Notes: generated by a model not told the origin, from the letters alone. 64,000 nt of DNA from Planctomycetota bacterium (GCA_029781135.1 JAKOXH010000068.1:62001-126000), one strand, 5' to 3'; counted from the stretch's first letter, positions 1-9,718 are shown. A program made the numbers and translations.

Positions 1-604
1 CGGCGTCGTTGGCGAAGGCCGCGACTTCCTGCGGTGTCGGCGGCAAACCCAGCAGGTCGAAATACAAGCGGCGAATGAGCGTGCGGCGATCGGCGGCCGG
101 AGCAGGTTTCAAGCCAATATCCGCCAGTCGCTTGCGGACCAGGAAATCGACCGCATTCTGCCCGGCCGGCACCTCCGGCTTCACCGGCGCTTCGAACGAC
201 CAATGCTGCTGATACTTGGCGCCGTCCGCGACCCAACGCTTGAGGATTTCCTTCTGCTGCGGTGTGAGCGATTTGTGCGAATCGGCCGGCGGCATCAACT
301 CGTCGGCATCGGTCGTGAAGACCCGCTTTACTACTTCGCTCTCATCGGGCTTGCCCGGCACGATCGGCGTTTCCCCCGATTCGGCAGCGACAATCGCTTC
401 GTCGCGCAAGTCAAGCCGCAGTTCCGCTTTGCGTGATTTCTTATCTGGTCCGTGACACTTAAAACACTTGTCAGAAAGAATCGGCCGTACGTCGCGGTTG
501 AACTCAGGATGGACTGGCACGGCCGGAGAGCCTGCCGAAACCGACTGACCGATCAAGAAAGCGAGAATGCCAAACGCCAAACGCGTAAAGGATTTGGAAG
601 TCAT
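1..604 (-). CDS. PSCyt1/PSCyt2 (DUF1549-type) planctomycete cytochrome-like protein, N-terminal part
   Basis: About 201 residues are visible and the gene runs off the left edge. It starts MTSKSFTRLAF with a hydrophobic signal segment (about residues 9-22). A c-type heme motif CFKCH follows at residues 47-51, in the context DVRPILSDKCFKCHGPD that typifies the PSCyt1 domain. From about residue 130 the segment beginning HWSFEAP and LRRLYFDLLGLPPTP-like residues mark the start of the PSCyt2/DUF1549 domain. In planctomycetes such proteins usually end in DUF1553 and often sit beside a sulfatase, as here; the C-terminal domain lies outside the window. The substrate is unknown; an extracytoplasmic redox role is inferred from the heme motif and signal peptide. 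Confidence 0.88.
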   Translation of the reverse strand, partial: MTSKSFTRLAFGILAFLIGQSVSAGSPAVPVHPEFNRDVRPILSDKCFKCHGPDKKSRKAELRLDLRDEAIVAAESGETPIVPGKPDESEVVKRVFTTDADELMPPADSHKSLTPQQKEILKRWVADGAKYQQHWSFEAPVKPEVPAGQNAVDFLVRKRLADIGLKPAPAADRRTLIRRLYFDLLGLPPTPQEVAAFANDA

Positions 605-755
605 ACGCGGGTTTCATCGAGGATAGGGATGCGTAGCGATGCCGCGGCCGCTGGCAGCGGCTACCCTCTACGATACCAACAACTGGCCGCGAAGTCTTGC
701 GATACCGGCAATCACGGCAAAGCAGGATTGGTGAGCGGTGTTCACCCGACGGCGA

Positions 756-2339
756 CTACTTCTTGGTGGCTGCCAATTCTTTGAACGATTGCAATTCTTT
801 TTCCCAGAGCGACTTGAGTTCCACGACTTTTTCCGGTTTGCCGTTCGCCAGGTCGTGGTTTTCAGCGCGATCTCGGGATAAGTCGAACAACTCCCACGGC
901 TCGTCTTTGGCGGAAACGAGTTTCCAATCGCCCTGGCGGATCGCGCGATTGCCCGTGTGGTACCACCACAGGAAATCACGGGGGATATCGACGTCGCTGG
1001 CGAACGTCGGCGACAAATCCTTTCCTGGCGGCGGTACTGGGGCATCACTTCTGGGCGGCCACGTGCCACCGGCCAAATGCATGATCGTTGGCGCTAAATC
1101 GATGACATGCCCCACTGTATGGCGAAATTCGCCGCGGGCTGCAATTCCCGCCGGCCAATGGGCGATCAATGGCGTCGCGATGCCCCCTTCATGCACCCAA
1201 GTCTTATTGCGGCGGAATGGCGTGTTCGCCGCGTTCGACCAGCCCGGCCCCAAACACAAAAAACTCTTCGCCGAACCAAACGAAGCGCTAGGGTCATGGC
1301 CATCGCCGCGGATCATGAGCTCCGCACTCGCGCCGTTGTCCGAAAGGAACAGCACAAGCGTGTTGTCGTAGGCCTCCATCGCCTTGAGTTGGGCAATCAG
1401 TCGGCCGATCTCGCGGTCCATTCGCTCGACCATTGCGGCATGTACTTCCATCTTGCGCGCCTGCCAATCGCGTTGAGCTGCCGTCAAATCGCTCCACGGA
1501 GTTTCGTGCCAAATCTCCTGGTCACCAAACTGATCGTGAGCGAGCTGGTTGTGGCTGGGAGGGCCAACCTTGGGCTCGAGCGCCGACAAATCGGTCGGCA
1601 GTTTCAGCGTTGATTGCATACGCTGGAAACGAGTGGCCCGCACGGCGTCCCAGCCCTGGTCGTAGCGGCCCTTGCAGCGCGCGATATCTTCCGCCGGCGC
1701 CTGAAGTGGAAAATGCGGCACGACGTATGCCACATACGCCAGAAATGGCTGGTCGGCGTGCTGCTCGTGATGCTCCTTCAGAAAGTCGATTGCATGATCG
1801 GTGATCGCCACCGTTGAATAGTAGTTGTCGCCGAGTTTGACCGGCGGCAGCGGCCGATCATCGAGTGTATGATTTGACGGTGAAAAGTTGTGGTCGTAAT
1901 CCAGATAAGAGTAGGAATGATCGAAGCCGCTGGTGAAGGGCGTTTTATCGACGTGCCACTTGCCCGAGTGGTAGGCGCGATAACCAAGCTCATGCAAATA
2001 TTCCGGCAGCAAATGCGACCAGGCGGGCCGTTTATGCGTTTCCGCCTTGGGCAAGCCGGGAATCGTGTCGAAATTCACTTGCTGGGCGTAGTAGCCGGTG
2101 AGCCAGGCGGCTCGCGTTGGCCAGCAGCGGGCGGTGTTGTAAAACTGCGTGTAACGCAATCCGCCGGCGGCCAGGGCATCCAAGTTCGGCGTGGCCATTT
2201 CGCCGCCGTAGCAGCCGATATCAGAGAACCCCAGGTCGTCAGCCAGAATCAGCAGCACATTGGGAGGTTTGGCCTGGGCAGCGACACACGGGAAACAGAC
2301 GATCAAAAGGATTGTTGTCACGTAAACAACGCTTCGCAT
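756..2339 (-). CDS. Exported sulfatase (arylsulfatase family)
   Basis: The 527-residue protein has a signal peptide (about residues 1-23) and then the sulfatase fold. The metal-binding pair is seen in ILADDLGFSD (D34, D35). The formylglycine motif C-x-P-x-R is intact as CWPTR with Cys72, so the enzyme should be active after maturation by a formylglycine-generating enzyme. A second metal-site motif, LFLSDNGAS, lies in the C-terminal half. The family hydrolyses sulfate esters, in planctomycetes mainly on algal or animal polysaccharides. A GAGGG Shine-Dalgarno sequence lies 7 nt before the ATG. It is on the same strand as the PSCyt1/PSCyt2 gene. The specific substrate cannot be told from sequence. 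Confidence 0.95.
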   Translation of the reverse strand: MRSVVYVTTILLIVCFPCVAAQAKPPNVLLILADDLGFSDIGCYGGEMATPNLDALAAGGLRYTQFYNTARCWPTRAAWLTGYYAQQVNFDTIPGLPKAETHKRPAWSHLLPEYLHELGYRAYHSGKWHVDKTPFTSGFDHSYSYLDYDHNFSPSNHTLDDRPLPPVKLGDNYYSTVAITDHAIDFLKEHHEQHADQPFLAYVAYVVPHFPLQAPAEDIARCKGRYDQGWDAVRATRFQRMQSTLKLPTDLSALEPKVGPPSHNQLAHDQFGDQEIWHETPWSDLTAAQRDWQARKMEVHAAMVERMDREIGRLIAQLKAMEAYDNTLVLFLSDNGASAELMIRGDGHDPSASFGSAKSFLCLGPGWSNAANTPFRRNKTWVHEGGIATPLIAHWPAGIAARGEFRHTVGHVIDLAPTIMHLAGGTWPPRSDAPVPPPGKDLSPTFASDVDIPRDFLWWYHTGNRAIRQGDWKLVSAKDEPWELFDLSRDRAENHDLANGKPEKVVELKSLWEKELQSFKELAATKK

Positions 2340-2397
2340 GATGAAACCCTCACAGGTTGAATGCCCACCGAGAGTTTCGCCACGGAATGCGGCGACA

Positions 2398-3309
2398 TCA
2401 ACCCCTGGGACCGATCGGCGCCAAAGCCTCGATCATTTCGCGTGTTGCAGCTTCCACCGCCCCCTGCCAATTGTTGGCAGCGAAGCGCCGTGAAAACATG
2501 GGATTTTCATGCGCGAAGATAATACCACGGGAGTTATTGATAATCGCACCGAAGCCGCGGTTATCAAATGCAGCCGCGACATCGGCGGCAGTTCCCCCCT
2601 GATTCCCGTAACCGGGCACCAAGAACCATGTGTGCGGCATCAACTTCCGTAGTTCGACAAGCTGCGCTGGATAAGTGGCGCCCACAACGGCGCCCACGGC
2701 GCCGTAACCGCATTCACCAACCGTTGCCGCCGCCAACCGCTCTACGTGCCGCGCGACGTGCCGATACATCGGCTCGCCATCGCACACCAAATCTTGCAGC
2801 AATCCGCCGCCTGGGTTCGATGTTTTCACCAGTACAAACACCCCCGCCCCGCGCTCCTGCGCCACATTAACAAAGGGCGAAAGGCTGTCGTCGCCAAGGT
2901 AGGGACTTACCGTAAGGGCATCCGCGTGCCAGGCACTGCTGCTGCGCCCCAAATAGCCGCGCGCATACGCCTCGGCCGTGCTGCCAATGTCGTTGCGCTT
3001 CGCATCAACAATCACGAGCAAACCGTGACTTTGCGCATAGTCGATCACGCGCGCCATGGCGGCCATGCCCGGCGGACCTAACTCCTCGAAGAATGCTGCC
3101 TGCACCTTCGCAACAGGCACGAGCGGAGCCACCACGTCTACCACGTTGCAACAAAATTTTGAGAAAGCTGCTGCAATTGCGCTGGCCGATTGATCGCACG
3201 CTTTCAATAAACCACCGGGCAAATTCTGCGCGCGTGGATCGAGCCCGACGCATACCGCGTTTCCTGTACGGCGAACCGCGGATGCCAATTCATCGATAAA
3301 ATCAGCCAT
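2398..3309 (-). CDS. pyrF: Orotidine 5'-phosphate decarboxylase
   Basis: This 303-residue protein decarboxylates OMP to UMP, the last step of de novo pyrimidine synthesis in the cytoplasm. The catalytic signature DAKRNDIGST is at residues 102-111, with Lys104 the expected catalytic lysine. The phosphate-binding end of the barrel is seen as PGYGNQGG near residue 243. Its length fits the longer PyrF subfamily (about 270-310 residues) rather than the 230-residue E. coli type. It lies 58 nt downstream of the next minus-strand gene's region and is not in an obvious pyrimidine operon, which is usual in planctomycetes. Confidence 0.95.
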   Translation of the reverse strand: MADFIDELASAVRRTGNAVCVGLDPRAQNLPGGLLKACDQSASAIAAAFSKFCCNVVDVVAPLVPVAKVQAAFFEELGPPGMAAMARVIDYAQSHGLLVIVDAKRNDIGSTAEAYARGYLGRSSSAWHADALTVSPYLGDDSLSPFVNVAQERGAGVFVLVKTSNPGGGLLQDLVCDGEPMYRHVARHVERLAAATVGECGYGAVGAVVGATYPAQLVELRKLMPHTWFLVPGYGNQGGTAADVAAAFDNRGFGAIINNSRGIIFAHENPMFSRRFAANNWQGAVEAATREMIEALAPIGPRG

Positions 3310-3356
3310 CGAGCTTATTCAATCCCGCGAATAACGGCGCTTAGATCGCCGAATGG

Positions 3357-4784
3357 TTACTTGGCTGCAGTCTTCTTAGTCAGGTTGGGTTCATACTCTA
3401 GTGTTTTCGGGTCGACGCCGGCGTGCGGCAGCACATCGGGCAGAATGCGAACCGCCGTTGAAACGACAAACGGGAAACTACCGGTATCGAAGCTCAATTC
3501 AACGAAGGCGGCTGTCCAACCTTTTTCCGGCTGCTTCACGTGTGCCAGCCATGAACCGTCGGCCTCGGGCTTTAGCTCGGTGCTCGTATACGCCTTGCCA
3601 ATCGTAGCCACGCGAAAATCGCGCGCGTTCGGATTGGTTGCCTGCCATAGCAATACTTGTTGCGGCGGCGTGTTGCTGTGCACGCGAATATCACCGTTCT
3701 TTTCAAATTTCCAATCGATTTCCGGGCGTGGCTTGCCGGTGATAATCATTTGATAAAACGCGACCATGCTCAGAACGGCGCCGAAGTCACCGTCCACGGA
3801 ATGATCGGCGTTCGGAACATAACGCAAATGCTTCTCGCCCTTGAGATCGTCGTAGTAGAACTTCGACGAATCGGGAACGAAGAATTGATCGCCGCTGCCA
3901 TTGATGATGTACTTCGGCATCGTCAATCGATCAATGTAGGAATAAGGATCTTCAATGCGATACAACTCGGCCAACCGTGGATGGTCGGACCGCTGCAAAA
4001 TCTTGTGCTGATAGTAGGCGCCGATCGCCTTGGCCCAAAAGCCGTAGACTTCTCCATGATGACGGATGGACGGCCCCGCGTTCACGACGTCAATCACGAT
4101 TGGCACGATTGCTTCAATGCGTGGGTCAGTCGCACCAACAAGCCAAGTTGTCCAGCCGCGCTTCGAGGCGCCCGCGATCACGAACTTCTCGATCTTCGCG
4201 CCTTCCTTTTCCGACCATTCTTGCAGGCAATCCATCGCGCGAATGACGCTCTTCACCATGGGCAGACGGGGAAGCCACGTGGCATCCTCCGTTTCGAGAA
4301 ATTTGCTCCAGCCATAGCCAATGATGTCGTCTTCCTTGCGTGGTTGACCGTCGTTCCTAAAAATCAGCGGCTGATTGGGAATCGTTTTCAGTTCGGCCAC
4401 GATGCTGCCCGTGGCTTCGGCGATTCGCGAGACGGCTGCGCTGGCGCCCTTTGGCGCCGACGCATCGTTGCTGCCGCCGGAGATCACGAGAAAAGCTCTG
4501 TCCGTTTTGAGTTTGGACGGCTTCACCACGACCAGCCAATGTTCCCAAACCGGTCGATCAACGTCGGTTTTATCGCGCCATGTTTGAGAGGTGAGATGGA
4601 TGAGGCAGGTTGTCGATGGATTGCCAGGAATGGTCTTTTCGACCTTCCAAGAGTAGGTGGAGTCTGGTTTTTGAATATATTCGTCGAGCGCCGTGCGAGT
4701 CGAAGTCGGCGGTGCCTTCGCGCTCGCCGTCGTATCCAGCAGGAACATTGGCGACAAACCCACTATGAAAATCGCAAAACGCAT
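3357..4784 (-). CDS. PhoPQ-activated pathogenicity-related family protein (exported alpha/beta hydrolase)
   Basis: I start this 475-residue protein at the ATG at 4784 because AGGAG lies 7 nt upstream and MRFAIFIVG then begins a good signal peptide; an ATG 36 nt further upstream extends the frame without a ribosome site. The central part carries the nucleophile elbow GASKRGWTTW and the following segment ATDPRIEAIVPIVIDV, both typical of the PhoPQ-related (PqaA-like) alpha/beta hydrolase family. The family's biochemical activity is poorly known; an esterase or peptidase is possible. Planctomycetes carry many copies, often beside polysaccharide-degradation genes. The name is historical and implies no pathogenicity here. 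Confidence 0.88.
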   Translation of the reverse strand: MRFAIFIVGLSPMFLLDTTASAKAPPTSTRTALDEYIQKPDSTYSWKVEKTIPGNPSTTCLIHLTSQTWRDKTDVDRPVWEHWLVVVKPSKLKTDRAFLVISGGSNDASAPKGASAAVSRIAEATGSIVAELKTIPNQPLIFRNDGQPRKEDDIIGYGWSKFLETEDATWLPRLPMVKSVIRAMDCLQEWSEKEGAKIEKFVIAGASKRGWTTWLVGATDPRIEAIVPIVIDVVNAGPSIRHHGEVYGFWAKAIGAYYQHKILQRSDHPRLAELYRIEDPYSYIDRLTMPKYIINGSGDQFFVPDSSKFYYDDLKGEKHLRYVPNADHSVDGDFGAVLSMVAFYQMIITGKPRPEIDWKFEKNGDIRVHSNTPPQQVLLWQATNPNARDFRVATIGKAYTSTELKPEADGSWLAHVKQPEKGWTAAFVELSFDTGSFPFVVSTAVRILPDVLPHAGVDPKTLEYEPNLTKKTAAK

Positions 4785-5483
4785 TCGCTGTCTCCTCATG
4801 CCATTACTTAACAATTGCACTTTGCCCGTGGCTACGTGCCCAGTTGACCCATTGTAATCGAACGAGAGTCAATATCCGACGTGTAACCACCCATAAACGG
4901 CGAGAAAAAATCGGCTCAACCATGCAGGATCTGCCATTGAAGCGCAGCTGGTTCTGGCACAGGGCTAACTCTTAATGACTTAGACTCGTGTCGTTTGCTG
5001 CCAAGGGCTTCAGCCTTCCGACCTGCTCGTTCGCACAAACTGAGAGGCTAAGTGGATTCGAACTAGCGGTTGAGGGCTGCCTCGAGCGGTGGGGGTACTA
5101 CGTGAGCGGCACCCCTCCCATACGGCGTCAAATTTGAGACATTTGCACGTACGAGTTTGCTCATTGTCCCAACGACGGCACATTTCCACGGAGAATTATC
5201 GGAGAAGCCGTAGGGTGATTCGTCGCCGTCCACGCTGTACAATGCGCAGTTGGTATTCGTGGTGATTCCATTCAATATTTGCAATGGGAGTTCTAACGAT
5301 CGGTATCACATTCAGCACGCAGAATAACGAAACGATCCGGATCCGATAGAAAATTGTCGAGCAGGCGTTTGCGTCACTGTCGAATGCAGAGTCGGGTACC
5401 GCTCGCTGTCGACGGCCTTGGCGTTGCATGGGCAGTGATGCCAAATGCCCTCATCGAAAATCCTTATTAGGAGGGGAATTGAA
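4785..5483. other. Long intergenic region between diverging genes
   Basis: About 700 bases lie between the divergently transcribed PhoPQ-related gene and the aminotransferase cluster. Open frames here are short, lack a ribosome site and show no recognisable protein pattern. The only clear signal is the strong Shine-Dalgarno at 5469-5476. The promoters for both directions must lie here, but I cannot assign boxes with confidence. Confidence 0.5.
5469..5476 (+). promoter_or_regulatory. Strong Shine-Dalgarno deciding a TTG start
   Basis: The sequence AGGAGGGG ends 7 nt before an in-frame TTG at 5484. The ATG at 5445 in the same frame has no comparable site. The TTG start places the Tat motif SRREF at residues 8-12, the expected spacing for a Tat signal peptide. 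Confidence 0.75.
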
Positions 5484-6812
5484 TTGAACCGAACGAATTC
5501 AATTTCACGGCGCGAGTTTGTGGCCGGTACATCGGGGCTGCTGATGGCCAGCAGTTTGGGCAAAGCGGTGGCGGCGCCTGCATCGACCAGCGGAACAAAG
5601 CTGGCGATGGACGGCGGCGAAAAGGCTGTCCATGTCCAATGCCCTCCGACCGCGCGGTGGGGTGAGCTTGAGCGAAAGCGACTGGAGAACATGCTTGGTC
5701 AGGACTCGCTCTTTTACTGGCAGGGGCCACAGACCAAGCTGCTCTTGGAACGGTTTCGCGAAGTCTGCCCGGTGAAGTACGTGTTCAATTGTTCTTCCGG
5801 CACAGCGGCTTTGCACATCGCGGTGAACGCGGCCGGAATCGGCCCGGGAGATGAGGTGATTACGTCGCCCGTCACCGATATCGGCACGGTGATTGGCGTC
5901 CTTTACCAGCAAGCGGTACCGGTGTTTGCCGATTTGGGCAAAGGCACGCACAATCTTGATGTGAAAGATGTCGAGCGGCGAATCACGCCCAAAACGAAGG
6001 CCATCATCGCGGTCCATCTGACGGGCAACCCGTGCGATCTCGACGCGCTACGAAAACTAGCGGATGAGCACAAGCTGATTCTCATCGAAGACTGCGCGCA
6101 AGCTTGGGGCGCCAAGTATCGCGGGCGACCAATTGGTTCGATTGGTCACCTGGCCTGCTTCTCACTCCAGAACTCGAAGCATATTACCTGTGGCGATGGC
6201 GGCGTGGTCGGTACCAACGACGACCGGTTCGGTCCGCTCTTGCAGCCCTGTGGCGATAAGGGCAGCAACCGCGAGGGCAAGCGAACGTTTCCGCTCTTTG
6301 CCACCAATTATCGCATGAGCGAACCGCAGGCGGCCGTGGCGGCCGTGCAGCTCACGCGCCTCGAAGCGATAGCGGCCAAGCGGAATCAGTTGGGGAAACT
6401 GCTTACCGAAAAAATCGCCGATGCCCCCGGCATCATTCCGCATGAAGTGCATCCAGAAGACCGGGCCGTGTACTGGTTTTATTACTTCCGCATGCGGCCG
6501 GAGGCGTTTCGCTGCGACCGCTCGAAATTCGTGCGCGCGCTTGGAGCCGAAGGTGCCGCCGTGCAGGGCGGCTACATCAAAGTGCCGCTGTACGGCGAGG
6601 AAGTATTCCAGAAACACGCCTTTTTTGGGGGCCGCTGGCCCGTCAAGGAGATGGGCCTGACGACCATGGACTTCACGAAACACCACTGCCCAAACGCCGA
6701 GTCGATGTTGACGGATGGCATTCGCGTGCCCATCTTCGAGTACATGACCGAGGAGTATATCTCGCAGGTGGCGGCGGCCATCCAAAAAGTGGCGCGGCAC
6801 TACGCGGCGTGA
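5484..6812 (+). CDS. DegT/DnrJ/EryC1/StrS-family PLP aminotransferase with Tat signal
   Basis: From the TTG start the protein has 442 residues. Residues 8-12 (SRREF) form a twin-arginine motif followed by a hydrophobic stretch and an AxA-type site near residue 32. The body is a complete fold-type I sugar aminotransferase: NCSSGTAAL for phosphate binding near residue 105, IEDCAQAWGA with the cofactor Asp203, and CFSLQNSKHITCGDGG with the PLP lysine at 232. The family moves an amino group from glutamate to keto-sugars or keto-cyclitols and is normally cytoplasmic, so the Tat signal is notable, although Tat does export proteins folded around their cofactor. It is the first of four plus-strand genes, all with export signals. 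The next gene is a paralogue 49 nt downstream. Confidence 0.9.
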   Translation: MNRTNSISRREFVAGTSGLLMASSLGKAVAAPASTSGTKLAMDGGEKAVHVQCPPTARWGELERKRLENMLGQDSLFYWQGPQTKLLLERFREVCPVKYVFNCSSGTAALHIAVNAAGIGPGDEVITSPVTDIGTVIGVLYQQAVPVFADLGKGTHNLDVKDVERRITPKTKAIIAVHLTGNPCDLDALRKLADEHKLILIEDCAQAWGAKYRGRPIGSIGHLACFSLQNSKHITCGDGGVVGTNDDRFGPLLQPCGDKGSNREGKRTFPLFATNYRMSEPQAAVAAVQLTRLEAIAAKRNQLGKLLTEKIADAPGIIPHEVHPEDRAVYWFYYFRMRPEAFRCDRSKFVRALGAEGAAVQGGYIKVPLYGEEVFQKHAFFGGRWPVKEMGLTTMDFTKHHCPNAESMLTDGIRVPIFEYMTEEYISQVAAAIQKVARHYAA

Positions 6813-6861
6813 GACAGGCCGTGCGCGGCGTAACGAATCCTTCCTTCCCAAATGTAAATGG

Positions 6862-8232
6862 TTGGATGCTCTCATGAACAATGACGACCTTACACGACGT
6901 GACTTTGTGCGTTCGGCGGCCGGGGCGACGGCGCTGACGGCACTCAGCAGCTGTTTTGTTCCGACCGCTTATGCGGCAGCGACCACTGGAGCTGATAAAC
7001 CAGCGGCTCTTGGCGGGACGCCCGTGTTTCAGGGGCACTGGCCCGATTGGCCGCAATGGAACCAGGCCTGGGAGCCAAAGATTGTCGATGTCCTGCGCAG
7101 CGGCGAGTGGTCGCCCGCCGGCAGTACGGCCGGCCACGTGACGGATTTCGAGAAGGCCTATGCCCAGCTGTTAGGAGCGAAGGATTGTGTTGCTACCACC
7201 AGCGGCACCGCGTCACTCGTCACAGCGCTCCATGCCGTTGGAGTAGATGCCGGCGATGAAGTGATTGTCTCGCCGTTTACGTTCATAGCCACCTACAACG
7301 CGATCCTCGCCCACAAAGCGCTGCCGGTATTCGCGGATACCGACCCGGCCACACTTACGATCGAGCCAGCTTCGATCGAACGCCGCATCACCGAGCGCAC
7401 GCGCGCGATCGTGCCCGTGCATATCTACGGCATGCCGTGCGATATGGACCCGATCAACGCCATCGCCAAGAAGCACAATCTCATGGTGGTGGAGGATGCC
7501 TGCCAGGCTTGGCTTGCCGAGTACAAGGGCCACAAGTGCGGCACGCTGGCCGATCTCGGTTGCTTCAGTTTCCAGAACTCGAAGCACATTCCCGCGGGTG
7601 AGGGCGGGGCCGTCACTGGGGTCAAGCAAGAGTTGTTGGATCGGGCTCGCTCGTACCATGATTGTGGCCGGGCCTTTGGCACGCATGAAGGAAAAGGCAA
7701 TTTTAGCCGCGGCCTCAATTTCCGCATGACCCATTACCAGGCAATGCTTCTCGAACAGCAGATCGAAAAGCTTGTCACCGATACGGCACGTCGCCGCCGT
7801 AATGCCGATCGGCTCACGGCCGGTCTCAAAGAAATTCCCGGCATCGCGCCCGCCCGCCTACCGGAAAATAGTCAGGCGGTGTGGCACCTCTATGCCTTCC
7901 GCTATGACCCGGCGGCGTTCCACGGCCTCGCGAAGATCAAGTTCCAGCGGGCTCTCGCGCGAGAAGGAATTCCCTGCGGCAACGGCTACAGCGAGCAGTA
8001 TTTCGACGGCCTACTCGACGAAGCCATTGCCTCCCGCGGCTTCCAGCGGGTCTTTCCCGCCGAACGTTTGAAAGCCTATCGGGCGAGCCTCGCAGAGCTC
8101 AAGGGCAACAAGCAAGTGTGTAAATCCACGGTGGCCTTTTACCAGACGCTGCTGTTGGGCAATGAAAGCGACGTCGACAAGATCGTCGCGGCGGTCCGCC
8201 GCATCCAGGCCCATAGCGCAGAGTTGGTTTGA
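6862..8232 (+). CDS. Second DegT/StrS-family PLP aminotransferase with Tat signal
   Basis: The 456-residue protein is a paralogue of its upstream neighbour. TRRDFVRSAAGA at residues 11-22 is a Tat motif, followed by a hydrophobic stretch; the sequence LSSC at residues 28-31 could act as a lipobox and AYA at 36-38 as a signal-peptidase site, so it may be a Tat lipoprotein or soluble. Catalytic features are intact: TTSGTASLV near residue 113, VEDACQAW with Asp212, and FSFQNSKHIPAGEGG with PLP Lys241. A second ATG at 6874 is an equally possible start and would not change the signal. Two non-identical aminotransferases in tandem suggest two amination steps or a heterodimer. The substrate is unknown. 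Confidence 0.9.
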   Translation: MDALMNNDDLTRRDFVRSAAGATALTALSSCFVPTAYAAATTGADKPAALGGTPVFQGHWPDWPQWNQAWEPKIVDVLRSGEWSPAGSTAGHVTDFEKAYAQLLGAKDCVATTSGTASLVTALHAVGVDAGDEVIVSPFTFIATYNAILAHKALPVFADTDPATLTIEPASIERRITERTRAIVPVHIYGMPCDMDPINAIAKKHNLMVVEDACQAWLAEYKGHKCGTLADLGCFSFQNSKHIPAGEGGAVTGVKQELLDRARSYHDCGRAFGTHEGKGNFSRGLNFRMTHYQAMLLEQQIEKLVTDTARRRRNADRLTAGLKEIPGIAPARLPENSQAVWHLYAFRYDPAAFHGLAKIKFQRALAREGIPCGNGYSEQYFDGLLDEAIASRGFQRVFPAERLKAYRASLAELKGNKQVCKSTVAFYQTLLLGNESDVDKIVAAVRRIQAHSAELV

Positions 8233-8299
8233 CGAAACCCGCAGGGTAGAACTGCGCGCAACTTACGAACAACAACATCGGCACGAGAGGAGAATATCC

Positions 8300-9718
8300 A
8301 TGAGCCCGGAGATTTCACGACGGCAAGTACTAAGTAGCGCGCTCGGCGCGGCGGCCGCGGGGCTTGTCGTGCCTCGCGGCTTGGCCGCCCAAAGTGACAG
8401 CCAGTCAGCACCGCTCGTCGTCAAACAGCACGCGGTGAGCCCAAACGACCGGATTGGCGTCGGGATCATCGGCTGCGGCCGCCGTAATAGCCAGCTTTGG
8501 GCCGGTGTCGGCGGCCAAGGCTCGCCGCCCAAAGAAGCCAAGATCGTGGCCGTGGCCGACCTCAATACCCGTCGCGCCGCAGCTTGGGGTGCGTACCACA
8601 AGTGTCCCTACTTCGACGATTACCGCAAGCTGCTCGAACGCAAGGATGTCGATGTCGTCGTGTATGCCACGCCCGAGCATTGGCACTACCTGCCCTGCAT
8701 TCATGCGGCCCAGGCCGGCAAGGATATGTACGGCGAGCAGCCACTCACCCACGCGATTCGCGAAGGCCGCGTGATGATCGAGGCCGTGCGGAAGTATGGC
8801 CGGATCTTCCAGACCGGCGAGCAGCAGCGGTCGAATCCCAAAACCCGTAAGGCGGCCGAACTCATCCTCAACGGCCGCATCGGCAAAGTCCAGCGGGTGA
8901 TTGCTTATAACTACCCCAGCCCGTTCGAGAGCAACTTTCCCGCCCAGCCCGTACCGGAAACACTCAACTGGGATCGCTGGTGTGGGCCCAATGAAGTGGT
9001 GCCCTACAACGTGAACCTCTATCTTTCGCGGGTACCTTACGAACCGGAGCATGTCTATACGCCCGAACCGGCCGAACAAACGGCCGTTGGGCCCGGCTGG
9101 ATGTCGTTTCGGCCGTACTCCGGTGGAGAGCTCCTCAACTGGGGCTGCCACGGCCTGAGCATGGTGCAGTGGTCGCTGGGAATGGATAAGAGCGGCCCCG
9201 TCGAGGTGTGGGTCGAACCGGCCCAAAAGCTCGAGAAGTTCGTGCAGGATCTGCCCGGCAAGCGCGACCATGGGGATGCGGTGGGCCTGCACCCCGTCAT
9301 TAACTATCGCTATGCGAACGGCGTCGTGGTCACGCTCAGTTCGCTCAATCCGCGTGTGGGTGGCGGCGCGACGTTCATTGGCGACAAGGGTGAAATCACG
9401 ATCATCCGCGGCAGTTACGAGTGTAAGCCCAAGGGGCTAGATAAAGACCCCCTGCCGCCCAACGCGATCCGGCTCTACGAGAGCGATAACCACATGCAGA
9501 ACTTCTACGACTGCGTCCGCTCGCGCAAGGATCCGATCATGAAGATCGAGAACGCCCATCGGGTGGCGACGCTCTGCCACTTGGGCAACATCGCCCGCTG
9601 GCTGGGCCGGCGGCTCGAGTGGGATCCGGAGAAAGAGATCTTTCCCCACGACGAAGAGGCAAACACCTACCTCGATATTCCCCGCCGCAAAGGCTACGAG
9701 TTGCCGGCGAAAGTGTAA
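8300..9718 (+). CDS. Tat-exported Gfo/Idh/MocA-family protein with altered EKP motif
   Basis: I start at 8300, where AGAGGAGA lies about 8 nt upstream; the frame is open further left but that stretch overlaps the preceding gene. The 472-residue protein opens with the Tat motif SRRQVLSSALGA and a signal ending AQ near residue 31. The dinucleotide-binding glycine loop is IGVGIIGCGRR (52-62). The usual E-K-P motif, whose lysine serves in catalysis in studied members, reads YGEQPLTH with Gln147. The C-terminal alpha/beta domain is complete, with NWGCHGLSMVQWSLG. Members oxidise or reduce sugars and cyclitols with NAD(P), and cytoplasmic ones are classic partners of DegT aminotransferases. Whether this variant is redox-active is open. 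Confidence 0.88.
   Translation: MSPEISRRQVLSSALGAAAAGLVVPRGLAAQSDSQSAPLVVKQHAVSPNDRIGVGIIGCGRRNSQLWAGVGGQGSPPKEAKIVAVADLNTRRAAAWGAYHKCPYFDDYRKLLERKDVDVVVYATPEHWHYLPCIHAAQAGKDMYGEQPLTHAIREGRVMIEAVRKYGRIFQTGEQQRSNPKTRKAAELILNGRIGKVQRVIAYNYPSPFESNFPAQPVPETLNWDRWCGPNEVVPYNVNLYLSRVPYEPEHVYTPEPAEQTAVGPGWMSFRPYSGGELLNWGCHGLSMVQWSLGMDKSGPVEVWVEPAQKLEKFVQDLPGKRDHGDAVGLHPVINYRYANGVVVTLSSLNPRVGGGATFIGDKGEITIIRGSYECKPKGLDKDPLPPNAIRLYESDNHMQNFYDCVRSRKDPIMKIENAHRVATLCHLGNIARWLGRRLEWDPEKEIFPHDEEANTYLDIPRRKGYELPAKV

Noticed and set aside
3657..4811. 384-codon plus-strand open frame opposite the PhoPQ-related gene
   Set aside because: It lies antisense to a gene with clear family motifs and ribosome site; its residues show no known pattern, so it is a composition shadow.
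8405..9292. 295-codon minus-strand open frame opposite the Gfo/Idh/MocA gene
   Set aside because: The plus-strand frame carries all family motifs; this one does not.
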